Source of the DNA: Pseudoalteromonas atlantica
GTDB lineage: Bacteria > Pseudomonadota > Gammaproteobacteria > Enterobacterales > Alteromonadaceae
Length of the DNA: 64,000 nt
NCBI GenBank assembly: GCA_007988745.1
Contig: BJUT01000010.1
Location: forward strand, 29,897 to 93,896
Direction of reading: 5' to 3'
Position 1 is the stretch's first letter, and each line of letters begins with the position of its first letter. Positions 28,247-38,046 of the stretch are shown in pieces. Made by a program: the position numbers and the translations under genes. The notes beneath the pieces are model-generated. The model ran no database searches. It worked only from the letters and a program-made list of their open reading frames with translations, and had not been told where the DNA came from.

Positions 28247-28286
28247 TGTGTAACCTTAATCTTTCGTTTGAACTGATTTTTATAAA

Positions 28287-28964
28287 TTAACGAGCTAGCA
28301 TCAGCTCAAGACGTGATCCTACGCGCTCTGCAATATCTGCAAGTTCGCCAACCCATTCAATTATTTTGTATAAAAACATAACATCAATTGGGTTTAGCTC
28401 GCTTTCTACATCGCGTAGTTGGCGGCGTACTTTAATTTGCATTTCATCCGTGTCTTGTTCTATGGCATCCAATTCTACGAGCATTTTTTCTACTAAAGTC
28501 ACCTCGCGACCTTTAAAGCCCGTTTCTAACAATTCTTCTAACTCATTAATTGCTTTTGATGCTTGTTTAGTCGCATCAACACAACGTGTTAGATAAGCTA
28601 AAAAGTCTGCTTGCATAGCGCTAGGAATTGTCATTTCACGGCCAATTACGCGCCCTGCAATGTCTTTAGCCTTATTTGCTATTTTATCTTGTTGAGTTAC
28701 GAGTTCGAGCAGATCTGTACGCTCTACCGGCATGAATAAACCACGCGGTAATTGTAAGCGTATATCTCTTTTCATATCATCAGCTTCACGCTCTAAATTA
28801 CGAATAGTTAAGCGAAGCTCTTCTGCTTGCTGCCACTCTTCTTTAAATACGTGATTAAAAAAAGGTATCAAGGCTTTACTTGCTTGATGAACCTTCTTGA
28901 TGTGTTCTTCCATTGGTTTGATAGGAGATTTTGCAAATACTCCTAAAAACGCGTTTGTAGGCAT
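28287..28964 (-). CDS. DUF47/TIGR00153 family PhoU-like protein, partner of Pit
   Basis: A 225-residue all-helical cytoplasmic protein of the PhoU-like DUF47 family (TIGR00153). It has long charged helices and the EADDMKRDIRLQLPRGLFMPVERTD region typical of the group. These proteins are nearly always encoded next to a PiT permease and are thought to modulate it, possibly with metal binding. The start at 28964 follows AAGGGTC. An in-frame start 18 bp earlier has no site. It precedes pit by 40 bp. Confidence 0.92.
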   Translation of the reverse strand: MPTNAFLGVFAKSPIKPMEEHIKKVHQASKALIPFFNHVFKEEWQQAEELRLTIRNLEREADDMKRDIRLQLPRGLFMPVERTDLLELVTQQDKIANKAKDIAGRVIGREMTIPSAMQADFLAYLTRCVDATKQASKAINELEELLETGFKGREVTLVEKMLVELDAIEQDTDEMQIKVRRQLRDVESELNPIDVMFLYKIIEWVGELADIAERVGSRLELMLAR

Positions 28965-29067
28965 AACTGACCCTTTAATCAAATTGATATGCTTTGCAGC
29001 ATGAATTTTACAGTATTAGCCGCGATTGTGAACGCTTTTTATTATTTCATCATGGCTAACAATGCAT

Positions 29068-29088
29068 AAAGCGGCACTAAGCCGCTTT
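29068..29088 (-). terminator. Terminator-like hairpin after phoU
   Basis: An 8-bp stem AAAGCGGC / GCCGCTTT with a 5-nt loop, 26 bp beyond the phoU stop. The T run on the minus strand is weak (TTTATG). It separates the pst-phoU transcript from DUF47-pit. Confidence 0.6.
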
Positions 29089-29114
29089 AATAAAAAAGAA
29101 TGATAGATAAAAAC

Positions 29115-29816
29115 CTACAACGATTTTTCTATATCTTCTTGAGATGTATGACGAATATCTTTGCCGTTAACAAAATAAATAATGTATTCCGCAATATTTT
29201 GGCAACGGTCGCCAATACGCTCTAATGAACGTACAGACCATACTAAATCCATAATTTTAGGAATTGAGCGTGGATCTTCCATCATGTAAGTCATAATTTG
29301 ACGCGTGATTGCTTCATATTCACGGTCAACTTTTGCATCTTCTTTATGTACTTCAAAGGCGCGTTGTACATCCATGCGCGCAAACGCATCAAGTACATCG
29401 TGTAGCATTTTTAAAACTTGGCGACCCATGTTTTCAATATTCACTAATAAATCTTGCTGATCTTTAGTAAATGAATCAAGTGCCACTTTAGCAATGCGCT
29501 CTGCTTCATCGCCAATGCGCTCTAAATCGGCAATCGTTTTTGCAATAGCAATTACTAAGCGTAAATCGCTCGCTGCAGGCTGACGACGAGCAATGATGCG
29601 CGTACATTCATCATCAATGCTAACTTCCATTGCATTTACTTTGTAATCGTTCTGGCGTACTTTTTGTGCCAGTTCAGCATCATTGCGACTTACTGCATCT
29701 AATGCACTGCTTAGCTGCTGCTCAACTAGGCCACCCATGTTAAGTACATGGTTACGAACATTTTCTAGCTCTTGGTTAAAGCGCCCAGAAATATGCTTAT
29801 TTATATTATGTTCCAT
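29115..29816 (-). CDS. phoU: Phosphate signalling/uptake regulator PhoU
   Basis: A 233-residue helical protein made of two three-helix PhoU repeats, with the metal-site motifs EVSIDDECTRIIARRQPAAS and the DLERIGDEAERIA / SLERIGDRCQNIAEY pair. It links the Pst transporter to PhoR to keep the Pho regulon off in high phosphate and restrains Pst uptake. It is the last gene of pstCAB-phoU, starting 45 bp after pstB. Confidence 0.97.
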   Translation of the reverse strand: MEHNINKHISGRFNQELENVRNHVLNMGGLVEQQLSSALDAVSRNDAELAQKVRQNDYKVNAMEVSIDDECTRIIARRQPAASDLRLVIAIAKTIADLERIGDEAERIAKVALDSFTKDQQDLLVNIENMGRQVLKMLHDVLDAFARMDVQRAFEVHKEDAKVDREYEAITRQIMTYMMEDPRSIPKIMDLVWSVRSLERIGDRCQNIAEYIIYFVNGKDIRHTSQEDIEKSL

Positions 29817-29861
29817 AATTACCTTCTCTTAAATTCGTTTACAACACTAAAACGTATACGA

Positions 29862-30689
29862 CTAGCCGTAACGGCCTGTAATGTAGTCTTCCGTTTTCTT
29901 TTTGCTTGGCGTTGTAAATAAGGTATTTGTGTCTGAGTATTCAATCAACTCGCCCATGTACATAAAGGCCGTTTGATCAGATACACGCGCTGCTTGTTGC
30001 ATGTTATGTGTCACAATAACAACGGTAAATTTGTTCTTTAAATCGTTAATTAGCTCTTCAATAACCAAAGTAGAAATTGGATCAAGTGCCGATGTTGGTT
30101 CATCAAGTAATAGTACTTCAGGTTCAATCGCAATTGAACGGGCAATAACTAAACGCTGTTGCTGACCACCTGATAGGCCAAATGCACTATCGTGTAATCT
30201 GTCTTTTACTTCATCCCATAAAGCCGCACCGCGAAGTGATTGTTCTACCACTTCATCTAGCTTACGCTTTTCTTTAATACCTTGTAAGCGTAGGCCATAA
30301 ACCACATTTTCATAAATTGATTTAGGAAATGGGTTAGGACGCTGAAACACCATACCCACGTTACGACGAAGCGCGGCTACATCTACACTTTTATCGTAAA
30401 TGTTTTGGCCGTGAAGTAATATTTCACCTTCAATACGACACACATCAACTAAATCGTTCATGCGGTTAATACAACGCAATAGCGTTGATTTACCACAACC
30501 AGATGGACCGATAAACGCCGTAACTTGGCCTTTCGGAATATTCATATTTACTTTGCTAAGCGCTTGCTTTTCACCATAGTAAAGATCAAGGTCCTTAATC
30601 TCTAACGCTTTTTGGTCATCAGTTAAGTTTTCTAAGTCTAACTTCAAGCTTTTGTTAGCTTGGTTTACTTGTGGAGCGACTGTAATCAT
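29862..30689 (-). CDS. pstB: Phosphate ABC transporter ATP-binding protein PstB
   Basis: A 275-residue ABC ATPase. It has Walker [10 protein letters not shown], signature [14 protein letters not shown], Walker [13 protein letters not shown] and the switch His in [10 protein letters not shown]. It has the PstB-specific [16 protein letters not shown] stretch and the [13 protein letters not shown]-loop region. About 25 residues at the N-terminus exceed the E. coli protein. It energises PstC/PstA and lies 26 bp after pstA. Confidence 0.98.
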   Translation of the reverse strand: MITVAPQVNQANKSLKLDLENLTDDQKALEIKDLDLYYGEKQALSKVNMNIPKGQVTAFIGPSGCGKSTLLRCINRMNDLVDVCRIEGEILLHGQNIYDKSVDVAALRRNVGMVFQRPNPFPKSIYENVVYGLRLQGIKEKRKLDEVVEQSLRGAALWDEVKDRLHDSAFGLSGGQQQRLVIARSIAIEPEVLLLDEPTSALDPISTLVIEELINDLKNKFTVVIVTHNMQQAARVSDQTAFMYMGELIEYSDTNTLFTTPSKKKTEDYITGRYG

Positions 30690-30715
30690 GTTTGTTACCT
30701 ATAATTCTTTACTAA

Positions 30716-32365
30716 TTAGTGTTCAAGCGATCTGAATTTTTCACGTAAATGGTTACGTATGCCTATCGCTGTTATGTTGAGGGTAATAATCACCGACACT
30801 AATAAGAAGGCCGTTGCGTATACCAGCGGGCGTGCCGCTTCAACATTCGGGCTTTGAAAGCCCACATCATAAATATGAAAGCCTAAGTGCATGAACTTTC
30901 TATCTAAGTGAAAATAAGGGAAGTTGCCATCAAGTGGTAACGTAGGGGCCATTTTTACCACACCTACGAGCATTAACGGCGCAACTTCACCGGCCGCTCG
31001 AGCAACAGCAAGTATTAAACCTGTCATAATTGCTGGGCTTGCCATAGGAATAATAATACGCCATAAGGTTTCAACTTTGGTGGCACCAAGCGCTAATGAA
31101 CCATCACGCACTGTACTAGGAATACGCGATAAACCTTCCTCGGTTGATACAATAACAACCGGTAATGTAAGAATAGCTAATGTAAGCGCAGACCACATAA
31201 CACCTGGCGTGCCAAATACTGGCGTAGGCGCAGCTTCTGGGTAAAACAGTTGGTCAAGGCTACCACCTAACATGTAAACAAAAAAGCCTAAGCCAAATAC
31301 ACCGTAAACAATAGACGGTACACCGGCAAGGTTAATTACCGCAATACGAATCATCTTAGTTACTGCATTTTTAGCTGCGTATTCATGTAAGTAAATTGCA
31401 GCTACAACACCAAATGGGGTCACAATAACGGCCATCAGCATAACCATAAATACTGTACCAAATATAGCAGGGAATACGCCGCCTTCGGTGTTTGCTTCAC
31501 GTGGGTCGTCTGATACAAACTTACCCAGTTGTACAAAGTAATGACCTAACTTTGAGAAAAAGCCCATGTCGTTAGGCAACCAAACATCAAGCACTTGATA
31601 CAGTGGAATGGTGACTACTTCACCACGCATGTCCTTAACTAAAACTTGGTCACGCTTGGCTTTTTTACGCAGTGCAAATAACTCTTTTTCAAGTACTGCA
31701 TATTCGTTACGTAACTCGGCACGTGCTTGAGCAAGCTCGGCAACACGCTCATCGGTTAGTTCGTCATCAAGTAGGTACGCCTTTTCTTGTAAGCGAAGAC
31801 GCTCTAATTCGTAGTTGATATGACCAATGTCGCCATTTTGTAAATCAAGCGCTTCGTCGTTTAAATCAACCGCACGCTCTACTAGCTCATGTAAGGTTTC
31901 GATTTTATCGCTAGTAACCGGCTTTCCATCTTTAATTACACCTTCTATGTAGCCATAAAAGTTACCGTTTTTACTGCGCTCAAATACAGCAAGCGTAGCC
32001 GGTGTACTTTGCTCAGTAATATCGGTTTCTAATATCCAACGAAAATCTAAATCTACATATTCGCGGTTACCTGTTTTTATAAGTAAACGCTCAACTTCGT
32101 CTTTATTAAAATCTGATACATCAATACCTGTTGCAGCTAAACGCGCTGTAGGCACAAGTTCTCGGTCGTAAACTTCACCAATGATGGTTTGTTTTGAAAT
32201 AGACCCTTCTAGCTCAAATTGAACTACCTCAGATGGCCAGAAAAAGCTTAATCCCTTCCAAGCTATCATTGCTAATAAACCGAGAACTGAAATTAAGCTG
32301 ATGCTTACCGCACCACCTGTCATCCAAATCCAAGGAGAACCAGACTTAAACCACTGCTTTACCAT
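30716..32365 (-). CDS. pstA: Phosphate ABC transporter permease PstA with large periplasmic insertion
   Basis: A 549-residue permease, almost twice E. coli PstA (296). TM1 is at about residues 15-37. An inserted hydrophilic region of about 250 residues (about 40-290) follows, containing a predicted coiled coil (IGHINYELERLRLQEKAYLL onward, to about residue 245). The normal PstA membrane domain then runs to the end, with the EAA-type motif DGSLALGATKVETLWRIIIP. The start at 32365 has GGAG 9 bp upstream; a GTG 15 bp earlier abuts the pstC stop. The enlarged ectodomain is shared with the adjacent PstC and suggests the two insertions interact. Confidence 0.94.
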   Translation of the reverse strand: MVKQWFKSGSPWIWMTGGAVSISLISVLGLLAMIAWKGLSFFWPSEVVQFELEGSISKQTIIGEVYDRELVPTARLAATGIDVSDFNKDEVERLLIKTGNREYVDLDFRWILETDITEQSTPATLAVFERSKNGNFYGYIEGVIKDGKPVTSDKIETLHELVERAVDLNDEALDLQNGDIGHINYELERLRLQEKAYLLDDELTDERVAELAQARAELRNEYAVLEKELFALRKKAKRDQVLVKDMRGEVVTIPLYQVLDVWLPNDMGFFSKLGHYFVQLGKFVSDDPREANTEGGVFPAIFGTVFMVMLMAVIVTPFGVVAAIYLHEYAAKNAVTKMIRIAVINLAGVPSIVYGVFGLGFFVYMLGGSLDQLFYPEAAPTPVFGTPGVMWSALTLAILTLPVVIVSTEEGLSRIPSTVRDGSLALGATKVETLWRIIIPMASPAIMTGLILAVARAAGEVAPLMLVGVVKMAPTLPLDGNFPYFHLDRKFMHLGFHIYDVGFQSPNVEAARPLVYATAFLLVSVIITLNITAIGIRNHLREKFRSLEH

Positions 32366-32380
32366 GTCGTGTCTCTCCAC

Positions 32381-34615
32381 TTACATTGAGCTGTATTTTT
32401 CACGCAGTTGCTGACGAACAAACTCAGCCACTGTGTTGAAAATAAAGGTGAATATGAATAGTACAAATGCTGCTAAGAATAATATTCTATAGTGCGAGCT
32501 GCCTACTTCTGATTCAGGCATTTCTACCGCAATGTTTGCTGCAAGCGTACGCATACCTTGGAAAATACTCCAATCCATAATTGGCGTATTACCTGTTGCC
32601 ATTAATACAATCATGGTTTCGCCTACTGCACGACCAAGTCCCATCATCACGGCAGAGAAAATACCTGGGCTTGCTGTAAGTAGTACAACACGTACTAGCG
32701 TTTGCCACTGCGTAGCACCAAGTGCTAGTGAGCCATTTGATAAGTGTTTAGGAACACTAAATACGGCATCTTCTGCAATCGAGAATATAGTAGGAATAAC
32801 GGCAAAGCCCATCGCAATACCAACAACTAAAGAGTTACGTTGGTCAAACGTCATACCCAGCTCGTTAGTTAGGTACTGACGTACATTTCCGTCAAACATC
32901 CAAAGCTCTACTGTTTCGCTCATTGCAAACGATACCCAGCCTATAAATAATACAACCGGAATAAGTAAAATAGAGTGCGACCCTTCAGGGATTTTATGGC
33001 GAATACTCGCTGGCAACTTAGTCCAACCTAGTGCTGTTGCTAATACACCTAACGGTAATAAAATCAATAAGCCGACAATAGCAGGTAGGTGCTCTTCTAT
33101 AAGTGGCGCTAACCACAGGCCTGCTAAAAAGCCTAATATTACAGTTGGGAGGGCTTCCATAATTTCTACCGTTGGCTTTACCACTTTACGCAGCTCGCTC
33201 GACATAAAGTAAGCGGTGTAAATAGCGGCAGAAAGCGCAATGGGTACTGCAAATAGCATGGCGTAAAGCGCTGCTTTTAACGTACCAAACGAAATAGGAA
33301 CCAATGAAAATTTAGACTCAAAGTCATCACTTGCCGATGTAGATTGCCAAATATAACCAGGCTCAGGGTAACCTTCGTACCACACTTCTTGCCAAAGTGC
33401 AGACCAGGTAACCTCTGGGTGCTCATTATGAATTTCTAATACGGTTAGTTGTTTATCGGCTAAAATAAGGGCGGCATTTGAGCGCGGAGCTATAGCAAAG
33501 TTTTTAATCTCGCCATCACTTACTTTACCTTGCCAAAGTTTTGCCTCACTTGTGGTGTAATACACACCTAACTCACCGTTACTGCTCGTGGTGAAGAAAG
33601 TTCGACGATAAAACTCGGTAAAAATGTTCAGCTTGCTTTGTTTAGTTGTTTCAAACGAGCGAATTTTTTGATACTCACGGCCGCTGTCTGTATTGACTTC
33701 AAACCACTGCGATACTTCACCGTTATCGTTTGCAAGCATGAGTGAGTTAGCACCAGCAAGTAGCTGCGCAGACACTAAGTTAGCACTTTCTTCGTTAGCC
33801 GAAAGCAGCTGAATTTGCTCTACTTCGCTTGGATAGCGTGTATCGTAAACATAAATTTGATTTGCAGAACGTACAAATGTGCGGGTGGTGTCTGGCGAAA
33901 TTAAAAGCTCATCAACACGGCCTTCAATATTAAGCTCAGTGCGCTCAACTACCCATTCTACTTCACCGGTAAACATGTTTTCTTCAGCAACAAAGCTGCT
34001 AAATAAAACGCGTTTGTCTTCGGTTAAAGCAACCACGGCTGTTTTATCTTCGTAATGACTAAATGCAAAACGCTTAATGGCAGCACCTTGCTCGTCAACT
34101 TCTAATGCCATTTTGCCAAGTGGGTAATCTAAACGTGGCGTTAGCTTTCTTTCGTTGTTAGGAAAAGTAACTAAAAACTTAGGTGCTACCAGCACCACTG
34201 AGCCATTTTCTAAACCAAACGCATAATGCCCCTGAAACGGCGCACTGTTTGCAAAGCTTGATGCATCACTAGGTAGCTCGGCGCTTAATGTTTTAAGCTT
34301 TTTACCAAAGCTGCCATCTTGCACACTATAAAAATCTACCTTTCCTTGCTGAGAGAGTAAAAAAGCAACCTCAGTTTGCTCCTCAACACCTAAGCCCACA
34401 ATTTGTTCAGCATTAGCAACGTTAAAACTGTTACGTTTTTCTACTTTTGCTGATTCAAAAATTGGTTGTACTACATAAAGAAGGTAAAAGAATATTAATA
34501 ACAATGCTATTAATACCATTACTCCGCCTGCGGAAATACCCCACTTTGCAAACCGGTCTTTAAATAGACGGCTTCGATCCGTATTTAAAGTCGGCTTATT
34601 CGGATTGGAAGTCAT
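32381..34615 (-). CDS. pstC: Phosphate ABC transporter permease PstC with large periplasmic domain
   Basis: A 744-residue permease, more than twice E. coli PstC (319). TM1 is at about 30-55. A periplasmic domain of about 385 residues (about 56-440) made of repeated beta-strand blocks follows (e.g. VDFYSVQDGSFGKK, VFVRSANQIYVYDTR-like units with the look of a beta-propeller). The permease domain runs from about 442, with EIMEALPTVILGFLAGLW and the NGSLALGATQWQTLVRVVLL EAA loop. The start ATG has AGGG upstream. A Pho box and -10 lie immediately in front. No pstS follows or precedes it, so the periplasmic phosphate-binding protein must be encoded elsewhere. Confidence 0.94.
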   Translation of the reverse strand: MTSNPNKPTLNTDRSRLFKDRFAKWGISAGGVMVLIALLLIFFYLLYVVQPIFESAKVEKRNSFNVANAEQIVGLGVEEQTEVAFLLSQQGKVDFYSVQDGSFGKKLKTLSAELPSDASSFANSAPFQGHYAFGLENGSVVLVAPKFLVTFPNNERKLTPRLDYPLGKMALEVDEQGAAIKRFAFSHYEDKTAVVALTEDKRVLFSSFVAEENMFTGEVEWVVERTELNIEGRVDELLISPDTTRTFVRSANQIYVYDTRYPSEVEQIQLLSANEESANLVSAQLLAGANSLMLANDNGEVSQWFEVNTDSGREYQKIRSFETTKQSKLNIFTEFYRRTFFTTSSNGELGVYYTTSEAKLWQGKVSDGEIKNFAIAPRSNAALILADKQLTVLEIHNEHPEVTWSALWQEVWYEGYPEPGYIWQSTSASDDFESKFSLVPISFGTLKAALYAMLFAVPIALSAAIYTAYFMSSELRKVVKPTVEIMEALPTVILGFLAGLWLAPLIEEHLPAIVGLLILLPLGVLATALGWTKLPASIRHKIPEGSHSILLIPVVLFIGWVSFAMSETVELWMFDGNVRQYLTNELGMTFDQRNSLVVGIAMGFAVIPTIFSIAEDAVFSVPKHLSNGSLALGATQWQTLVRVVLLTASPGIFSAVMMGLGRAVGETMIVLMATGNTPIMDWSIFQGMRTLAANIAVEMPESEVGSSHYRILFLAAFVLFIFTFIFNTVAEFVRQQLREKYSSM

Positions 34616-34646
34616 CAAAACACCCTTTAATTCTGTCGTTCTACAA

Positions 34647-34680
34647 ATTATATTTCATCAAGATGACAGTAATGTTACAG
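34647..34680 (-). promoter_or_regulatory. Pho box and -10 of the pstCAB-phoU operon
   Basis: On the minus strand CTGTAAC-ATTA-CTGTCAT (34663-34680) reproduces the 7-4-7 PhoB direct-repeat layout (consensus CTGTCAT spaced by an AT-rich tetranucleotide). It is followed after 10 bp by a perfect TATAAT (34647-34652), the spacing expected when the Pho box replaces the -35. A further lone half site (CTGTCAT) lies at 34729-34735. The leader to the pstC ATG is about 25 nt. This makes PhoB activation in phosphate starvation very likely. Confidence 0.85.
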
Positions 34681-34735
34681 ATGTAATAAATACCCGCCTA
34701 AACGCTTTAAAATCAGTCCTTTTTTCTAATGACAG

Positions 34736-35273
34736 CGCTTGCTTAATTGTTACTCACTGATATGCCACAACATAAATCGATACAAAAAAGGGGAAATATT
34801 TAATATAAATGCCCTAAATTAGTGCCTATTTAGCTATTTAATAACGCGTTTTACTGCCCTACTGAAGATGACTAAATTTATGCTTTTATGGCGCATTAGT
34901 TGTTAACACTTTTATGGTTAAATAAAGTGCATAGCGCTCAAAGCATGAAAAAAATAAATGTTATGGTTCATAAATGACACTTATTATCAAAAGTGCTATA
35001 AAATTGTTAATAAATTCAGTGTGAGTTTATCTTCTTATGGGAACTAATTTGTGCTTTTATTGGACAAACAATTTAACGCAGACAATACTAAATCTATGTA
35101 TAACGAAACCAGACCGCAGCGCTAAAGTTAAAAAAATTCAACGATAAAGACACAAATAAGTAATAATAAACAATTAGTTTTTTATGGGTTTATATTACCC
35201 ACTACAATGATAGAAACGTTATAAACACTTAATGCCTACGCATTTACATTTTCAGGCTTAGAGAGAGCTATTT
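34736..35273. other. Long AT-rich divergent intergenic region
   Basis: About 540 bp between the pst promoter and gcvR. I find no coding frame with a ribosome binding site. No glycine-riboswitch-like aptamer is recognisable in front of gcvR. The gcvR promoter presumably lies at the right end. Confidence 0.5.
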
Positions 35274-35780
35274 ATGAAGCAGTTGGTGATCACCATTTTA
35301 GGGCAAGACCGGCCCGGATTAGTAGAAAGTATTTCATCGGTTATCTTGCAAAATAAGGGTAACTGGCTGAGCAGTAATTTAAGCCACTTACTAGGCCACT
35401 TTGCCGGTATTATTCAGGTAGAAGTAGCGCAAGAGCACTTTGAAGCATTGCAAAACGCATTAAATGCCTTACCTAAACTCGACGTACGGATTGAAACTGG
35501 CAACACAGAAGTAGAGCCAAGTAGCAAAGAGCAAATAAATTTTGTCATTACTGGCAATGACCGCCCGGGCATTGTTCAGGAGCTGGCAAGTGTAATACGC
35601 CACAAAGGCGCTAGCATTACTCACTTAAACTCAAGGCAACAAAGTGCGCCAAATTGGGGAGTGCCTATTTTTAGTGCCGTAGCTACAGTCACTTTACCCA
35701 GTGGTATGAATAAAGAAGAAGTTATTGATGCACTTGAATCGATTACCAGTGATTTAATTGTAGATATTGAAGAGGCATAG
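35274..35780 (+). CDS. gcvR: ACT-domain protein, GcvR-like (glycine cleavage repressor family)
   Basis: A 168-residue protein made of two ACT domains (about 3-75 and 88-165), each starting with the family pattern: VITILGQDRPGLVESISSVI and FVITGNDRPGIVQELASVI. E. coli GcvR binds glycine and antagonises GcvA at the gcv operon. No gcvA or gcv gene is in the window. GAGAGAGC precedes the ATG. It lies between the pst operon and ppk, with a striking palindrome after its stop. Confidence 0.88.
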   Translation: MKQLVITILGQDRPGLVESISSVILQNKGNWLSSNLSHLLGHFAGIIQVEVAQEHFEALQNALNALPKLDVRIETGNTEVEPSSKEQINFVITGNDRPGIVQELASVIRHKGASITHLNSRQQSAPNWGVPIFSAVATVTLPSGMNKEEVIDALESITSDLIVDIEEA

Positions 35781-35793
35781 CCCAAACGCCGTT

Positions 35794-35827
35794 GACATAA
35801 AAATGACATGGTAGTCATTTTTATGTC
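35794..35827. promoter_or_regulatory. Perfect 14-bp inverted repeat between gcvR and ppk
   Basis: GACATAAAAATGAC and its exact reverse complement flank ATGGTA. Within each arm a TGACAT-AAAA-ATGACA arrangement resembles a degenerate PhoB direct repeat (TTGACAT-AAAA-ATGACAT, five of seven matches per half), present on both strands. It could be an operator for ppk-ppx (ppk starts 132 bp further) or a low-G+C terminator for gcvR. An outer CGCC/GGCG pair flanks it. Confidence 0.6.
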
Positions 35828-35958
35828 ATCTAACTGGCGTATGTTTGAATAAAAAGGGCTGATTATTACTACTTTTATCGCTTTTTACATTGTAAACCTC
35901 ATAAGCGCACGCACAGCCCCAAATTAAATTTGAAACATATCCTGATAACGGAATAGAT

Positions 35959-38046
35959 ATGAATGCCCATATAGAGCCCCCTCAAACAACTGAATATTTT
36001 GCAAAAGAATTAAGCTGGCTGTCATTCAACGAGCGTGTACTACAAGAGGCTAAAGATAAAAATAACCCGATTATTGAGCGCATGCGTTTTTTGGGCATTT
36101 TCTCTAATAATTTAGATGAATTTTTTAGAGTGCGCGTTGCTGATGTAAAGCGCCGAATTTTATTAAATAAACTCCCCGATGCTAATTTTGAAGAAGACGA
36201 AATACTGCTTAGTGAGATACAAAAAAAAGTACTCCAGCTAGGTAAAAAATTTAACCACATACATCAGCAGGTATTAACCGACTTAAACCATCATAACATT
36301 CATGTTAGTCGCCCCGATGAGCTCAGTGAGTTTCATTTAAACTGGTTAAAAAATTACTTTCATGATCACGTTCTTCAACATACCTCTCCTATTTTGCTAA
36401 ACGAGAACAAAGACTTCTCTACCTATATAAACGACACCATGACCTACTTATTTGTAGAAATGAGTGATGAAAAAAGTTATTACGCAATGCTTGAGGTACC
36501 CACCGACAGGGTTGATCGCTTTATAAACCTGCCTCCAGAAAAAACCCGCCGCCATAAAACCATTGTAATGCTTGATGATGTCATCACTTACTTTTTAAAC
36601 GATGTATTTAGTAGCTTTTTTTCTTATAAAAGCATTGCCGGTTATGCAATTAAATTAACTCGCGATGCAGAGTACAACCTAGACGACGAGCTAGAGGCTG
36701 GCTTACTTGATAAAATGTCCAAAGGGTTAAAACAACGTATTTATGCTGAGCCAGTAAGGTTGGTTTACGATCAAGCCATGCCTGAAAACATGCTAAAAGT
36801 GATGAAAAAGCGCCTCGGTGTCACGCATCATGATGCGTTAATTCCTGGGGGGCGTTATCGTAATTTTAGAGACTTTATATCGTTTCCTAATGTAGGGCGC
36901 CAATATTTAGAAAACAAACCTCTCCCAGCATTGCAAAGTAGTGCGTTTAATAAACATGCCAGTGTATTTGACGCTATTAGCGAGCAAGATATTTTACTGT
37001 ATTACCCCTATCATACTTTTAATCATGTGCTTGAATATGTGCGCCAAGCGGCCTTCGACCCTAAGGTTACGCAAATAAAGGTTAATATTTATCGTGTAGC
37101 GAGCAAATCTAGGCTGATTTCATCGTTAATTAATGCCGCTCAAAACGGTAAATTAGTGACCGTTATGGTTGAGCTAAAAGCACGTTTTGACGAGCAAAAT
37201 AATATTGAATGGGCAAAAGTGCTAAGCAGTGCAGGTATTAAAGTGATTTTTGGTATACCCGCACTAAAAGTGCACAGTAAATTATGTGTGGTGCACCGTA
37301 AAGAAAAAGGCCAAATAGTAAAATATGCTCATATTGGCACTGGTAATTTCCATGAAAAAACAGCCAAAATTTACACTGACTTTAGCCTATTTACTCGCCA
37401 CACTGGTATTTGTGAAGAAAGCGACAGCGTATTTAGATTTATAGAAAGCAGTTATAAACCGTTCAAATTTGACTACTTAATGCTTTCGCCAATTAATGCC
37501 CGTGAAACGCTGCTTAATTTAATCAATAACGAAATTGACCATGTTAAAAACAACAAACCAGGCAAAATAACGGTAAAAATAAATAACCTCGTCGATAAAG
37601 AGCTGGTAGACAGGCTTTACCTAGCTGGTCAAATCGGCGTTAAAATTAGAATTATTGTACGTGGCATGTGCTCGCTCATCCCTGGCGTGCCTAAACTTAG
37701 CGATAATATTAAGGTAATTAGTATTGTTGATCGCTTTTTAGAGCATCCTCGCGTAATGGTATTTGGTAACAATGGCGATGAAAAAGTATTTATATCTTCT
37801 GCTGATTGGATGACACGTAACCTAGATCATCGTGTTGAAGTAGGTGTTCCTATTTTGGATGTTAAGTTAAAACGCCTTATAGTTGATATATTAGAGCTAC
37901 AATTTAAAGACCGTACCAAAGCACGCATTATTGATAGCGAGCAAAAAAACGCTTATGTAAGAAGGGGTAACCGTAAAAAAATTCGCTCTCAGATAGCAAT
38001 TTACGATTATCTAAAAAAATGGGAACACACTTATTATAATGAATGA
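35959..38046 (+). CDS. ppk: Polyphosphate kinase 1
   Basis: A 695-residue PPK1 that builds polyphosphate from ATP. It has the N-terminal helical domain with ELSWLSFNERVLQEA, and phospholipase-D-like C domains with the autophosphorylated His in LKVHSKLCVVHR and the second essential His in YAHIGTGNFHEKTAKIYTDF (equivalent to E. coli H435 and H454). The C-terminal DHRVEVGVPILD is also typical. It overlaps ppx by 8 bp, so the two are coupled. Context with pst/pit/phoU fits phosphate-responsive control. Confidence 0.98.
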   Translation: MNAHIEPPQTTEYFAKELSWLSFNERVLQEAKDKNNPIIERMRFLGIFSNNLDEFFRVRVADVKRRILLNKLPDANFEEDEILLSEIQKKVLQLGKKFNHIHQQVLTDLNHHNIHVSRPDELSEFHLNWLKNYFHDHVLQHTSPILLNENKDFSTYINDTMTYLFVEMSDEKSYYAMLEVPTDRVDRFINLPPEKTRRHKTIVMLDDVITYFLNDVFSSFFSYKSIAGYAIKLTRDAEYNLDDELEAGLLDKMSKGLKQRIYAEPVRLVYDQAMPENMLKVMKKRLGVTHHDALIPGGRYRNFRDFISFPNVGRQYLENKPLPALQSSAFNKHASVFDAISEQDILLYYPYHTFNHVLEYVRQAAFDPKVTQIKVNIYRVASKSRLISSLINAAQNGKLVTVMVELKARFDEQNNIEWAKVLSSAGIKVIFGIPALKVHSKLCVVHRKEKGQIVKYAHIGTGNFHEKTAKIYTDFSLFTRHTGICEESDSVFRFIESSYKPFKFDYLMLSPINARETLLNLINNEIDHVKNNKPGKITVKINNLVDKELVDRLYLAGQIGVKIRIIVRGMCSLIPGVPKLSDNIKVISIVDRFLEHPRVMVFGNNGDEKVFISSADWMTRNLDHRVEVGVPILDVKLKRLIVDILELQFKDRTKARIIDSEQKNAYVRRGNRKKIRSQIAIYDYLKKWEHTYYNE

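Noticed and set aside
34736-35273. Glycine riboswitch or small RNA in front of gcvR
   Set aside because: No recognisable tandem aptamer or strong structure; left as unexplained intergenic DNA.
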